This document shows, piece by piece, positions 35,938 to 44,926 of a DNA stretch of 64,000 nucleotides. Each line of letters begins with the position of its first letter. The stretch's first letter is position 1. Below the pieces are notes generated by a model. The model did not search any database and was not told where the DNA came from. It saw only the letters and a list, made by a program, of their open reading frames with translations. A program made the translations under genes and the position numbers. The stretch comes from Bradyrhizobium sp. Y36 (lineage in GTDB: Bacteria > Pseudomonadota > Alphaproteobacteria > Rhizobiales > Xanthobacteraceae), in contig NZ_NWTI01000020.1 in the NCBI RefSeq assembly GCF_002531575.1, positions 85,257 through 149,256 on the forward strand, in the 5' to 3' direction.

Positions 35938-36681
35938 TTGGACACTCTGACCTACGTCCTGCTGCCGCTCGGCGCATTGGCCGGCGGCTTCGTCTCGGGG
36001 CTGGCCGGATTCGGCACGGCGCTGATGGCGCTCGGCATCTGGCTCTACGTGCTTCCGCCCTCGCTCGCGGTGCCCCTGGTGCTGATCTGCTCGGTGATCG
36101 CGCAGACTTCGACATTGCCGTCGATGTGGAAGAGCTTTGACCTCTCGCTGGTCTGGCCGTTCCTGATCGGAGGACTGCTCGGCGTGCCGCTGGGGACCAT
36201 GCTGATCGCCTCGGCCGATCCAAAAGTGTTCAAGCTGAGCGTCGGCGTCCTGATCCTGCTCTTCTCGAGCGCGCTCTACTTGAACAAGAGGCCGCTCGCG
36301 ATCAAGTTCGGCGGCCGCATCGCCGACGGCGCGATCGGCTTTGCCGGCGGTATTCTGGGCGGCCTCGCCGGCTTGTCCGGGCCGCTGCCGATCCTGTGGG
36401 CCAACATCCGCGGCTGGAACAAGCACGAGCGGCGCGGCATCTTCCAGCTTTTCAATTTCACGGTGCTGGCGACCGCGCTGCTGCTGCAGACCGCATCGGG
36501 TCTCGTCGAGCTCAAGGTGATCTGGCTCGCGATGGTGGCGTTTCCCGGCACGCTGATCGGCGCCTGGGCCGGCGCGCGGGTCTATCACGCCCTCAACGAC
36601 AAGCATTTCGGCGATGTCGTGCTCGGCCTGCTGTTCCTGTCGGGTCTCACCCTCGTCTGGAACAGTCTCGGCGCGCTCTAG
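35938..36681 (+). CDS. TauE/SafE family sulfite/organosulfonate exporter-like permease
   Basis: The 247-residue membrane protein has about eight helices and the two family repeats, each with a glycine-rich motif: GFVSGLAGFGTALMALG near the N-terminus and GGILGGLAGLSGPLPILW in the middle. The family moves sulfite, sulfoacetate or other anions; substrate here is unknown. The start appears to be TTG (35938) with AAAGGA upstream. It is convergent with the O-antigen-ligase-like gene, 3 nt apart. Confidence 0.88.
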   Translation: MDTLTYVLLPLGALAGGFVSGLAGFGTALMALGIWLYVLPPSLAVPLVLICSVIAQTSTLPSMWKSFDLSLVWPFLIGGLLGVPLGTMLIASADPKVFKLSVGVLILLFSSALYLNKRPLAIKFGGRIADGAIGFAGGILGGLAGLSGPLPILWANIRGWNKHERRGIFQLFNFTVLATALLLQTASGLVELKVIWLAMVAFPGTLIGAWAGARVYHALNDKHFGDVVLGLLFLSGLTLVWNSLGAL

Positions 36682-36684
36682 CTC

Positions 36685-37950
36685 CTAGGGCCTTTTGGCG
36701 AGCGCCATGCCGCCGGCGACACCGACGCCGAGCACGTAGATCCAGCCCGGCGTGAAGTCGAACAGATGGGTGTTGAGCAGTGAGGTCAGCATGTTCTGCA
36801 CCACGACCAGCAAGCCGACCCAGCAGGCCAGCCCCTCGCCGCGAAACAGCAACAGATGCGCAAACCAGAGTGCGTAGAGGATCAGGACACCGACGACGCC
36901 CCACTGCACGGCCACGCTGAGGGTCTGATTGTGCGGGTTGCTGACGATCTCCGTGCGCAACGGATCGATCTGTGCATCGGCAGCCGCGCCGGCGAACAGG
37001 GGGCGGATCGAGCCGGTGCCATGGCCCACCAGCGGCGCATCGGCGATGAAGCGAAGCGACTTCCGCCAATATTCCAGACGCGAGCCCATGCCGCTGACCT
37101 GACCATCCAGCACGCTCATTTCATAGTCAGTCTGGAACTTGGCAACCGTGATGCGCAGATGCGGCGACACAGCCAGGAGCAGCACGGCCAGCAGTGCCAT
37201 CGCGCCGAAAGCAAGCAGGGCTGTACGCAGGTGCAGATGCAGCAGCGCGAACACCAGCACCAGGATCGGTAGCGTCACCAACGCCGTGCGCGAGACCACG
37301 ACGAAGATCATGTTGGCGAGGAATCCGATCACCAGTGCCGTGAGCACCGCCGCACTGCAGGAGCGACCTTGTCGCAGCAGCGACACGATCGGATAGACCA
37401 GCGCCAGCGCACAGAGCGCGAATTCCTGGCTCTGATCGATATAGTTGCGCACCGCGATCCCGCTTTCGACCTTGTACGGCCCGCGCGACAGATAGAGCTT
37501 CAGCGAGAGTGAGGGGTCGATGGCAACGGCAAAGGAATAGAGCATCAAGGCCGTGCAGGACACCAGGAAGGCGGAAAACACCCAATGGCCGTAGGGCCAA
37601 CGCTCGAACTGGTAGATCAGGAGCGGAATGACCAGCAGCTTGGCTGCCGGCCCGATCGCGTGGATTCGCTCCGGCCAGGGCGCATCCGACCAGAGCGTGC
37701 CCACCGCGGCGAGCACGACCAGCGCGATCGGGAGCAGGCAGATCGGGCGAAGCAGCGAGCGCGGGAATTCGCGGAGATCGACGAAGGCGAAGGCAATCAG
37801 CCAGGGTGTGAGTGCGAATGTCAGCCCCGTCGTGCTCCACGGCAGAAGCAGCGCGATCAGCGCGACGAAGCGGGCCGGCGTGCGGTAGCGCGCTGCCCAG
37901 ATCATCGCGAGCCAGGACACCCGCTTCTGCTCGTTCGCCAGCCCGTTCAT
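36685..37950 (-). CDS. O-antigen ligase family (Wzy_C) membrane protein
   Basis: With the start at 37950 (AAGGACGG upstream) the protein has 421 residues and 11-12 membrane helices. The Wzy_C-type periplasmic loop is visible: SRLEYWRKSLRFIADAPLVG, GHGTGSIRPLF and SNPHNQTLSVAVQWG, which carry the Arg and His used for glycan transfer. It may ligate O-antigen to lipid A core or act in another polysaccharide. It is last of a run of three membrane-protein genes (ABC, MATE, this one) on the minus strand, although no direct link is shown. Confidence 0.87.
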   Translation of the reverse strand: MNGLANEQKRVSWLAMIWAARYRTPARFVALIALLLPWSTTGLTFALTPWLIAFAFVDLREFPRSLLRPICLLPIALVVLAAVGTLWSDAPWPERIHAIGPAAKLLVIPLLIYQFERWPYGHWVFSAFLVSCTALMLYSFAVAIDPSLSLKLYLSRGPYKVESGIAVRNYIDQSQEFALCALALVYPIVSLLRQGRSCSAAVLTALVIGFLANMIFVVVSRTALVTLPILVLVFALLHLHLRTALLAFGAMALLAVLLLAVSPHLRITVAKFQTDYEMSVLDGQVSGMGSRLEYWRKSLRFIADAPLVGHGTGSIRPLFAGAAADAQIDPLRTEIVSNPHNQTLSVAVQWGVVGVLILYALWFAHLLLFRGEGLACWVGLLVVVQNMLTSLLNTHLFDFTPGWIYVLGVGVAGGMALAKRP

Positions 37951-38023
37951 TCCGTCCTTATGCAGCCGCCATCCCCGCAACACGGCAAACTAGCCGGAGC
38001 GGCGGGGATGGAACAAGCCGTTG

Positions 38024-39430
38024 CTACGCAGGCTCGCGCATGGGCGGTGCGGCCGACCCGACGACCAAAGGTTCTGCGATCTTCGCCTGCGGCGGCAACG
38101 CCAGGCGCTTGTCGAACTCGCGGCGGAGCAACCAGACGCTCAGGCCTGCCTGCAGCGTTGTCGTCGTGATCGACAAGTACCAGACGTGCTCCATCCGGAA
38201 GCCCGGCCACGTCGAGAGCCAGATCGACGGCAGCGAATATGTCAGGACCCGCATCGCCGATGTCCACAACACCGGCTTGGTGTTGCCGAGTCCCTGGAAC
38301 ATGCTGGAGCATGTGAAGATCAGCCCCTGCGCCACCATGTTGAACGAGACGATCCGCAGGAAGAGCGACGCGACCGCCATCGTGTCCCGGTCTTGCGAGA
38401 AGCCGGCCAGCAACAAGCCCGGCGCGAGTTGCGCCAGGATCATGAGAACGATCATCACGGCGGTCGCGATCAGCGCTGCCTTGACGAAGGTCTCGCGCAC
38501 CCGCGCGCCGTTGCCGGCGCCGAAATTCTGACCGGCGATCGGCCCTGCGGCGAGGGCAACGGCAAGCGCCGGCATCTGGATCAGGCCAAGGACGCGCGTC
38601 CCGATGCCGAATCCGGCCTGCGCCGCCGGACCGAAGGTGCTCAGCACGTAATAGCCCACGGCCATGATGATGAAGACCATCACGAACTCGCCGCCTGCGG
38701 GCAGGCCGACATTGAGGATTCGCCTCCACTGTCGAGGCTGCGGCCGCCATTGCGCAGGATGGAAGGCGACGTAGCGCTCCAGCCTGAGGAAATACCCGAA
38801 CAGCATCAGCACGCCGATGAAGACGGCGATCGAGCTCGCAAGGCCGGCTCCGGCGACGCCGAGCGCATGCCCGGTGCCCCAGCCCGAGATCAGCACCGGC
38901 GCCAGCGCGATGTTGATTGCCACCGCCAGCGCCTGCACCAGCATGCTCGGCCGCACGATGCCGGTCGCCCGCAACGCGGACGCCATCACTTGCGAGGCGA
39001 ATTGCAGCGCCAGCGCAGGCATGAACCAGAGCAGGTAAACGGTGCCGGCCTCGACCGTCGCGTCATCGGCCGCGACCGCGCGCATATAGGGGCGCGACAG
39101 CGCGAAGCCCGCAACCAGGGTCAGCAGCCCGAACAGCACCGACAGCGCGACCGACTGGTTGAAGACGAGGTTGGCGTCGGCCCGATCCTTGCGCCCCACG
39201 GCGTGCGACATCAGCGCCACCGTGCCAACACCGAGCACCTGCATCAGCGCGTTGACGAGAAATCCGGCATTGCCGGCCGCGGCGACGCCGGCGATCGCCC
39301 CCTCGCCCAGGCCAGAGACGAAGTACAGGTCGACCAGCTGGCAGATCATGATCGTGATCATGCCGATCACGATCGGGGGCGCCATGCTCAGAATGTGGCT
39401 CACGATCGAGCCGCGTGTCAGGTCCTTCAT
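38024..39430 (-). CDS. MATE family efflux transporter
   Basis: The 468-residue protein has twelve predicted helices in two similar halves, with the MATE-like start MKDLTRGSIVSHILSMAPPI and the loop CQLVDLYFVSGLGEGAIAGV. It should export cationic drugs or metabolites using an ion gradient. It begins 57 nt after the ABC exporter gene on the same strand, consistent with cotranscription of two exporters. Confidence 0.92.
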   Translation of the reverse strand: MKDLTRGSIVSHILSMAPPIVIGMITIMICQLVDLYFVSGLGEGAIAGVAAAGNAGFLVNALMQVLGVGTVALMSHAVGRKDRADANLVFNQSVALSVLFGLLTLVAGFALSRPYMRAVAADDATVEAGTVYLLWFMPALALQFASQVMASALRATGIVRPSMLVQALAVAINIALAPVLISGWGTGHALGVAGAGLASSIAVFIGVLMLFGYFLRLERYVAFHPAQWRPQPRQWRRILNVGLPAGGEFVMVFIIMAVGYYVLSTFGPAAQAGFGIGTRVLGLIQMPALAVALAAGPIAGQNFGAGNGARVRETFVKAALIATAVMIVLMILAQLAPGLLLAGFSQDRDTMAVASLFLRIVSFNMVAQGLIFTCSSMFQGLGNTKPVLWTSAMRVLTYSLPSIWLSTWPGFRMEHVWYLSITTTTLQAGLSVWLLRREFDKRLALPPQAKIAEPLVVGSAAPPMREPA

Positions 39431-39487
39431 CTCGTTCCATTTCCGGCAACGTGGCTTTCGGACCCTCGTCCGTCAGCCCCGTGCCTG

Positions 39488-41287
39488 TCACTCCGCCGCT
39501 GCGATATGCCCGAGCTCCACCACCTGGCGCTCGAACAGGCTGCGATAGATGCCGCCCGGCTTGCCCGCGAGCAGGGCATGCGTGCCCTGCTCGACGATTT
39601 CGCCGCGGTCGAACACCAGGATGCGGTCGAGGCTCCTCACCGTCGACAGCCGGTGCGCGATCACGATCGAGGTGCGGCCCTTCATCAACCGCTCCATCGC
39701 CTGCTGGATCAGCGCCTCCGATTCCGAATCCAGGCTCGAGGTCGCCTCGTCCAGGATCAGCACCGGCGCATCCGCCAGGAAAGCCCGCGCCAGCGCCACG
39801 CGCTGCCGCTCGCCACCCGACAGCTTCACGCCGCGCTCGCCGACGAGGGTGCCGTAGCCCTTCGGCAGGCGCAGGATGAAGTCGTGCGCATTCGCAAGCC
39901 GCGCCGCCTGCTCGATCGCCTCCAGGCTGGCGCCGGGCCGGCCATAGGCGATGTTCTCGGCGAGCGAGCGGTGAAACAGGATCGGGTCCTGCTGCACGAT
40001 CGCGACCTGGCTGCGCAGCGATTGCTGCGTCGCGTGCGCGATGTCCTGCCCGTCGATCAGCACGCGGCCGCCGGTGACGTCGTAGAGCCGTTGCACCAGC
40101 TTGACGAAAGTGGTCTTGCCGGAGCCGGAGCGGCCGACCAGGCCGACCCGTTCGCCGGCGCGGATCTTCACCGACAAGCCGTCATACAGCGGCGCGTGAT
40201 GACCGCCATAATGGAACGTGACGTCGTCGAACTCGATCTCGCCGCCTTCGATCGCAATCGGCCGTGCGTCCTCGGCATCGGCGATCCCGATGGGCTCGGC
40301 GTGGATCGCCACCAGCTCGTCCATGTCGTTGACCGAACGCTGCAGGTTGTTGATGTGCATGCCGACGTCACGCAAATAGGCGTGGATGATGTAGTAGCTG
40401 GTCAGCACGTAGGTGACGTCGCCGGGCGAGGCGTGGCCGTACATCCACAGCAGCACCGAACCGCCGATGACCGACGCGCGCAGGCATAGCAGCAGCGACA
40501 GCTGCGCCATGGCCGTGTAGTTGTAGCGGAGCCAGGTCCGCCGCACGCGCACCCGCCAGCGGCCGACGACGCGCGCAAGTCGCACATCCTCGCGCAGCTC
40601 GGCGCCGAAGGATTTCACCACCGCGTTGCAGGTGAGCGCGTCCGCCAGCGTGCCGCCGACCTTGGTGTCCCACGCATTCGAGACTCGCGCGGCCGGCGCG
40701 ATGTAGCGCGTCGAAAACACGACGGTGATGGTGACGTAGAAGATCGCCCCCACCGCTATCACGAGCCCGAGCGAAGCCCAGTGCAGTCCGATCAGGACCA
40801 TCGAGCCGATCAACACCAGCAGCGACGGCGCCAACGCCATCAGGATGGTGTCGTTGAGCAGGTCGAGCGCCCACATGCCGCGCGTGATCTTGCGCACGGT
40901 GGAGCCCGCGAAGGAGTTGGCGTGCCAGTCGGTGGAGAAACGCTGCACGCGTGCGAAGGTCTCCTGTGCGACGTCCGACATGGTCTTGAGCGTGAACGGC
41001 ACGATCGCCTGCAGGCCGGTCAGCCGCAGCACCACGGCGGCCGCGCCCAGCGCCACGATGGCGCCGAAGGCCACCAGAGCGGCATGGCGTGCAGCAGGAT
41101 CGGACGGGCCGCGCGTCAACGCGTCGACCAGCTGCCCCGAGAATACAGGCATGAACAGGTCGGCAACCGTCGCACCCAGCAGGCCGCCGGCCACGACGAG
41201 GCCGCGCCCCGGCTGCTTCAGCCAGTGCCGGAACACGAAGGGCAGCACCACGCGGATCGCCGCGGGCTTTTTTGACAGAGCGGTCAT
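39488..41287 (-). CDS. ABC transporter, fused permease and ATP-binding protein (exporter)
   Basis: The 599-residue half-transporter (start 41287; ATGs at 41323 and 41335 are alternatives) has a six-helix membrane domain and an ATPase domain with Walker A GLVGRSGSGKTTFVKL, Q-loop VQQDPILF, signature KLSGGERQRVALARAF, Walker B VLILDEATSSLDSE and the H-loop IAHRLSTV. It is an MsbA/multidrug-type exporter working as a dimer. A promoter and a 24-codon leader frame lie upstream, and the MATE gene follows. Confidence 0.92.
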   Translation of the reverse strand: MTALSKKPAAIRVVLPFVFRHWLKQPGRGLVVAGGLLGATVADLFMPVFSGQLVDALTRGPSDPAARHAALVAFGAIVALGAAAVVLRLTGLQAIVPFTLKTMSDVAQETFARVQRFSTDWHANSFAGSTVRKITRGMWALDLLNDTILMALAPSLLVLIGSMVLIGLHWASLGLVIAVGAIFYVTITVVFSTRYIAPAARVSNAWDTKVGGTLADALTCNAVVKSFGAELREDVRLARVVGRWRVRVRRTWLRYNYTAMAQLSLLLCLRASVIGGSVLLWMYGHASPGDVTYVLTSYYIIHAYLRDVGMHINNLQRSVNDMDELVAIHAEPIGIADAEDARPIAIEGGEIEFDDVTFHYGGHHAPLYDGLSVKIRAGERVGLVGRSGSGKTTFVKLVQRLYDVTGGRVLIDGQDIAHATQQSLRSQVAIVQQDPILFHRSLAENIAYGRPGASLEAIEQAARLANAHDFILRLPKGYGTLVGERGVKLSGGERQRVALARAFLADAPVLILDEATSSLDSESEALIQQAMERLMKGRTSIVIAHRLSTVRSLDRILVFDRGEIVEQGTHALLAGKPGGIYRSLFERQVVELGHIAAAE

Positions 41288-41436
41288 GGCATCATCCGGC
41301 CGCTTCGCGCGGTCCGGCTCCATCGATGGACGCAAGCCGGCCAGAGGCCCGGGACGGCGTCACATAAAACTGAATTTGACTTGGGAAGCGGAGCGATCGG
41401 GACGTGGCGCCCAATCGAAGCTGGCGGAAGAGGCCT

Positions 41437-41511
41437 CTAGCAGGCCGCGTACATACCGAACCAGACGATCATCGAGCGCGGGCGTACGATCTGCGAATGC
41501 GACGAAATCAT
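41437..41511 (-). CDS. Putative 24-residue leader peptide upstream of the ABC exporter
   Basis: A short frame begins ATG at 41511 after an excellent ribosome binding site, GGGAGGG, 6 nt upstream. The peptide starts MISSHSQIVRPR and ends WFGMYAAC, with the stop at 41437. It lies about 30 nt downstream of a near-consensus promoter and about 150 nt before the exporter start. That arrangement fits a regulatory leader peptide, but a small functional protein is also possible. I do not recognise the sequence. Confidence 0.5.
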   Translation of the reverse strand: MISSHSQIVRPRSMIVWFGMYAAC

Positions 41512-41546
41512 GCAAATCCCTCCCGGTTCGATTGAATGAGGTGCGC

Positions 41547-41575
41547 TTTATAGATGTGCCGCTCGCGCTTTGCAA
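41547..41575 (-). promoter_or_regulatory. Promoter of the leader peptide and ABC exporter genes
   Basis: On the minus strand TTGCAA (41575-41570) and TATAAA (41552-41547) are 17 nt apart, close to the sigma-70 consensus. The predicted start near 41540 leaves a leader of about 29 nt before the short reading frame. Confidence 0.65.
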
Positions 41576-41670
41576 CGGGGCCCACGCAAGATCACGGATG
41601 AGTGTTGCAATTTGGTCTACGGTGCCGACGCTCACAGCTTTGGTGCGTGGACATCGCCTCGCTCTCCGCT

Positions 41671-41784
41671 GTCATGCCCCGGCTTGACCGGGGCATCCAG
41701 TACGCCGCGACGGATGTGGCGAGAGCGAGCTCTCTAACGCCGGCCTCTGGAATACTGGATCGTCCGGTCGGGCCGGACGATGAC
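41671..41784. repeat. Intergenic palindromic repeat, family C (copy 3)
   Basis: The left arm GTCATGCCCCGG-CTTGA-CCGGGGCAT and the right hairpin CGTCCGG-TCGGG-CCGGACG end in GTCAT and ATGAC. CATCCAGTACGCCG is shared with copy 2. It separates the ABC exporter promoter from the end of the emrB-like gene. Confidence 0.8.
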
Positions 41785-41815
41785 ACCGAGCGTGGCTCGC
41801 GGGATTTGCGTAGCG

Positions 41816-43399
41816 TCAGTGCGCGTCGCCGCCGGCGGTCGGCGAAACCGGCTTGCTCAGCAGCGTCACCAGCAGGCTGAGACCGAGATAGAACAGCGTC
41901 AGCACGAAGAAGGCATCGCCGAAGCTCATCACCACGGCCTGGCGGTGCACCAGCTGGGAGAGCTGCTTCATCGCCATCAGCGTGGAATCGCCGAGCCCCT
42001 GGAACTTCTGCATGAACATGGTGAGGGTTTCGGTCGCGGTGGCGTTGCCCCAGGTCACGCGCTCCTGGAGGCGGCTGATGTGCAAATCGGTGCGGTCGTT
42101 GAGCACGGTGTTGATGACGGCGAGCCCGACCGCGCCGCCGAGGTTGCGCATCAGGTTGAACAGGCCCGAGGCGTTCTTCACCCGGTCCGGCGCCAGCGTA
42201 CCGAGCGCGATGTTGTTGGTCGGCACCATCGCGAACATCATGCCGACGCCGCGCAGGATCTGCGGCACCAGCAGCTCGTAGAAATCGTAGTCGCGGGTGA
42301 TCCAGGTCATCTGATAGGAGCCGATCGCGAACACGACGAGGCCGAATGCGATCATGTAGCGCATGTCGATCTTCACCATGAGACGGCCGACCAGCGGCGC
42401 GACCAAGAACATGGTGATGCCGGAGACGAACATGGTCTCGCCGATCATCAGCGCGCTGTAGCCGCGCACTTCGGCGAGATAGCGCGGATAGATGTAGGTC
42501 AGGCCGTAGAGGCCGATGCCGATGCAGAACTGCAGCACGCAGCCGATCGCGAAATTGCGGTTGGAGAAGGTACGCAGATTGACGATCGGTTCGGCCGCCG
42601 TGAAGACGCGCCAGAAGAAGGCGATCGCCGAGATCGCGCAGATCCAGGCGCAGATCGCGACCGAGGTATCCTGCATCCATTCGTATTGCGGGCCCTCCTC
42701 CAGCACGTATTCGAGCGTGCCGAGGAAGCCGGCCATGAACAACAGGCCCCACCAGTCGAAGCGGTCGAGCAATTCGAAATGCGGCTCGTCGAAATCGACC
42801 AGCGCCAGCACGCCGACGGTGATGCCGATGCCGGGCACGACGTTGATGAAGAACAGCCAGTTCCAGGACATCAGGTCGGTGATGTAGCCGCCGACCGTCG
42901 GACCGATCGTGGGCGCGAGCGTCGCGACAAGCCCGATGATGGGGCCGACGATGTGGAATTTCGTTCGCGGGAAGACGGTATAGGCCGAGGCGAACACCGT
43001 CGGGATCATGCCGGCGCCGAGGAATCCCTGCAGCGCGCGCCAGAGGATCATCTCCTCGATGGTGGTCGCGAAGCCGCAGAGCAGGCTCGAGATGGTGAAG
43101 CCGGCCGCCGAGATCGCGAACAAGAGCCGCGTGCCGAAGGCGCGCGACAGGAATCCCGACAGCGGGATCGCGATGACTTCGGCGATCAGGTAGGCGGTCT
43201 GCACCCAGGAGACTTCACTGGAGCTCGCCGACAGGCCGGCCTGGATTTCGCTCAAGGACGCCGAGACGATCTGGATGTCCAGGATCGACATGAACATCCC
43301 GAACACCATGATGATGAAGGCGAACAGCCGCTTCGGCGCGATGCGGTCCGAAGCGGGGGCCGCCATCATGGCAGGTGAAGCAGTCGTGGCATTGGCCAT
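41816..43399 (-). CDS. EmrB/QacA family (DHA2) multidrug MFS transporter
   Basis: The 527-residue protein has 14 predicted helices. Family motifs are MVFGMFMSILDIQIVSASL in helix 1, AEVIAIPLSGFLSRAFGTR (motif A variant) and the motif C-like LVATLAPTIGPTVGGYIT in helix 5. With the membrane-fusion protein encoded 30 nt upstream it should form a tripartite pump exporting hydrophobic compounds through an outer-membrane channel encoded elsewhere. It is the second gene of the operon controlled by the TetR operator at 44806-44828. Confidence 0.93.
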   Translation of the reverse strand: MANATTASPAMMAAPASDRIAPKRLFAFIIMVFGMFMSILDIQIVSASLSEIQAGLSASSSEVSWVQTAYLIAEVIAIPLSGFLSRAFGTRLLFAISAAGFTISSLLCGFATTIEEMILWRALQGFLGAGMIPTVFASAYTVFPRTKFHIVGPIIGLVATLAPTIGPTVGGYITDLMSWNWLFFINVVPGIGITVGVLALVDFDEPHFELLDRFDWWGLLFMAGFLGTLEYVLEEGPQYEWMQDTSVAICAWICAISAIAFFWRVFTAAEPIVNLRTFSNRNFAIGCVLQFCIGIGLYGLTYIYPRYLAEVRGYSALMIGETMFVSGITMFLVAPLVGRLMVKIDMRYMIAFGLVVFAIGSYQMTWITRDYDFYELLVPQILRGVGMMFAMVPTNNIALGTLAPDRVKNASGLFNLMRNLGGAVGLAVINTVLNDRTDLHISRLQERVTWGNATATETLTMFMQKFQGLGDSTLMAMKQLSQLVHRQAVVMSFGDAFFVLTLFYLGLSLLVTLLSKPVSPTAGGDAH

Positions 43400-43429
43400 G
43401 GTCCGACCTCGCAGCGCTGGGATTGCGGT

Positions 43430-44728
43430 TTACTGCGGGTGGATCGCGGTGGGATCGTCGAGATCGACCTCGCTGTCGGCGTCGGCCGCGCCCTTGTTGG
43501 TGTCGACGGTCGCATAGACCGACATGCCGGCACGCAGCAGGTTCTGCTTCGCCACCGACTTCGGCACGCGGATGCGGACCGGCACGCGCTGCACGATCTT
43601 GGTGAAGTTGCCGGTGGCGTTGTCCGGCGGCAGCAGCGTGAACACGGAGCCCGCGCCCGCCGCGATGCTGTCGACCACGCCGGAGAACTTGCGCATGCCG
43701 TAGGCATCCACCTTGATCGTCACCGGCTGGCCGGGACGGATGCGCTTGAGCTGGGTTTCCTTGAAGTTGGCGTCGATATAGACGTCATCGAGCGGCACGA
43801 CATTGCCGAGGCGCTGGCCGACCGCGATGAAGTCGCCGGTGTTGACGAGACGGTTCGAGAACGTGCCGTCGACCGGCGCGCGCACCGCCGTGAAGGCGAG
43901 ATCGCGCTCGGCCTTGGCGAGCGTGGTCTTGAGTTCGGCGAGCTGGGCCTGCGCTTCGGCCTGCTGAGCCTTGGCGACGTCCACATTGCTGACGGCAACG
44001 TCGTAGGCAGCCTGCGCGGCCTTGACCGCGGCGGCGCCCTGGTCGCGACCGGCTTCCGAACTCTCGAAGGTGGCGCGCGAGGCAAACCCCTTGTTGCTCA
44101 GGGCCTGCTGGCGCTCGTAATCGAGATCGGCGCGCTTGAGGCCCGCCTGGGCCGAGACAAGCTGCGCCTTGGCCTGCGCCACCTGGCTGTCGAGCGCCGC
44201 GATCTGGCGGCCGATGCGATCGATGGTGGCCTGCTGGGTCGCGATCTTCGTTGCGGCGGCATCGACGGCGATCTTGTAATCACCGTCGTCGATGCGCAGC
44301 ACGATGTCGCCGGCTTTCACCGGCGTGTTGTCGCCGGCAAGGACCGCGGCGATGTGTCCGGACACACGCGCGCCCAGCATGGTGTTGTTGGCGCGGACAT
44401 AGGCGTCGTCGGTCGCGATGTAGAAACGTCCGACCAGCGTGTAGTAGCCGGCGTAGCTCGCGGCCGCGAGCGCCAGCACCAGACCAACGCCCATCAGGAC
44501 GAATTTGCGCTTGCCGGCCTTGGGCGCGCTGGCGGCGGGTGCGGCCGGCTTGTCGGTCGCGGGCCTTTCCGGCGCCTCGGCGGTGCGGCGCTTGGCCTCC
44601 TCGGCCACATGGGCGCGCAATTGCTCGGCAAGGGGTGCAGAGCCCTCGATCGCAGCGTCACCGCCCGCGTGGGCCTCCACCGCTTCCTGGCGAAGGACGC
44701 GCGCAGCCTGGTCTCTCGATACGGCCAT
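43430..44728 (-). CDS. EmrA-type membrane fusion protein (HlyD family)
   Basis: The start at 44728 follows a GGGAGG site and gives 432 residues; the longer frame to 44827 would cross the operator. A cytoplasmic N-terminus of about 75 residues precedes one membrane helix (FVLMGVGLVLALAAASYAGYY), then the barrel/lipoyl domain (GRFYIATDDAYVRANNTM), a long coiled-coil hairpin (about 155-270) and the second barrel (AFTAVRAPVDGTFSNRLVNTG). It bridges the inner-membrane transporter to an outer-membrane channel. The unusually long cytoplasmic tail is rich in Ala, Glu and Pro. Confidence 0.92.
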   Translation of the reverse strand: MAVSRDQAARVLRQEAVEAHAGGDAAIEGSAPLAEQLRAHVAEEAKRRTAEAPERPATDKPAAPAASAPKAGKRKFVLMGVGLVLALAAASYAGYYTLVGRFYIATDDAYVRANNTMLGARVSGHIAAVLAGDNTPVKAGDIVLRIDDGDYKIAVDAAATKIATQQATIDRIGRQIAALDSQVAQAKAQLVSAQAGLKRADLDYERQQALSNKGFASRATFESSEAGRDQGAAAVKAAQAAYDVAVSNVDVAKAQQAEAQAQLAELKTTLAKAERDLAFTAVRAPVDGTFSNRLVNTGDFIAVGQRLGNVVPLDDVYIDANFKETQLKRIRPGQPVTIKVDAYGMRKFSGVVDSIAAGAGSVFTLLPPDNATGNFTKIVQRVPVRIRVPKSVAKQNLLRAGMSVYATVDTNKGAADADSEVDLDDPTAIHPQ

Positions 44729-44805
44729 AAAGGCCTCCCCAAAAAAAGCGCGATCAAAGAGACGGCAGGCTTCTAGCCCGCTCTCCGCTCGCTGATCCAA
44801 ATACC

Positions 44806-44843
44806 ATTGACCGAACGGTTCGGTCAATATACATAATATTCCC
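44806..44843. promoter_or_regulatory. TetR operator overlapping divergent promoters
   Basis: A perfect 23-bp palindrome with arms ATTGACCGAAC and GTTCGGTCAAT around a central G occupies 44806-44828. Each arm contains TTGACC, which forms the -35 box in its direction; on the plus strand TACATA follows at 17 nt. One bound dimer could thus repress both the efflux operon and the regulator gene. Confidence 0.85.
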
Positions 44844-44926
44844 GGCCGGACCCTACTGACGAGAATCCTTTATTCGGGTTTCATGGCCGCAGACCCGACT
44901 CAAAAACCTTCCGAGACCCTGAACCA

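Noticed and set aside
41360..41635. A 91-codon minus-strand frame between the ABC exporter and the efflux operon
   Set aside because: It runs across the predicted promoter and the leader peptide in another frame and has no ribosome site. The short frame with the strong site was preferred.
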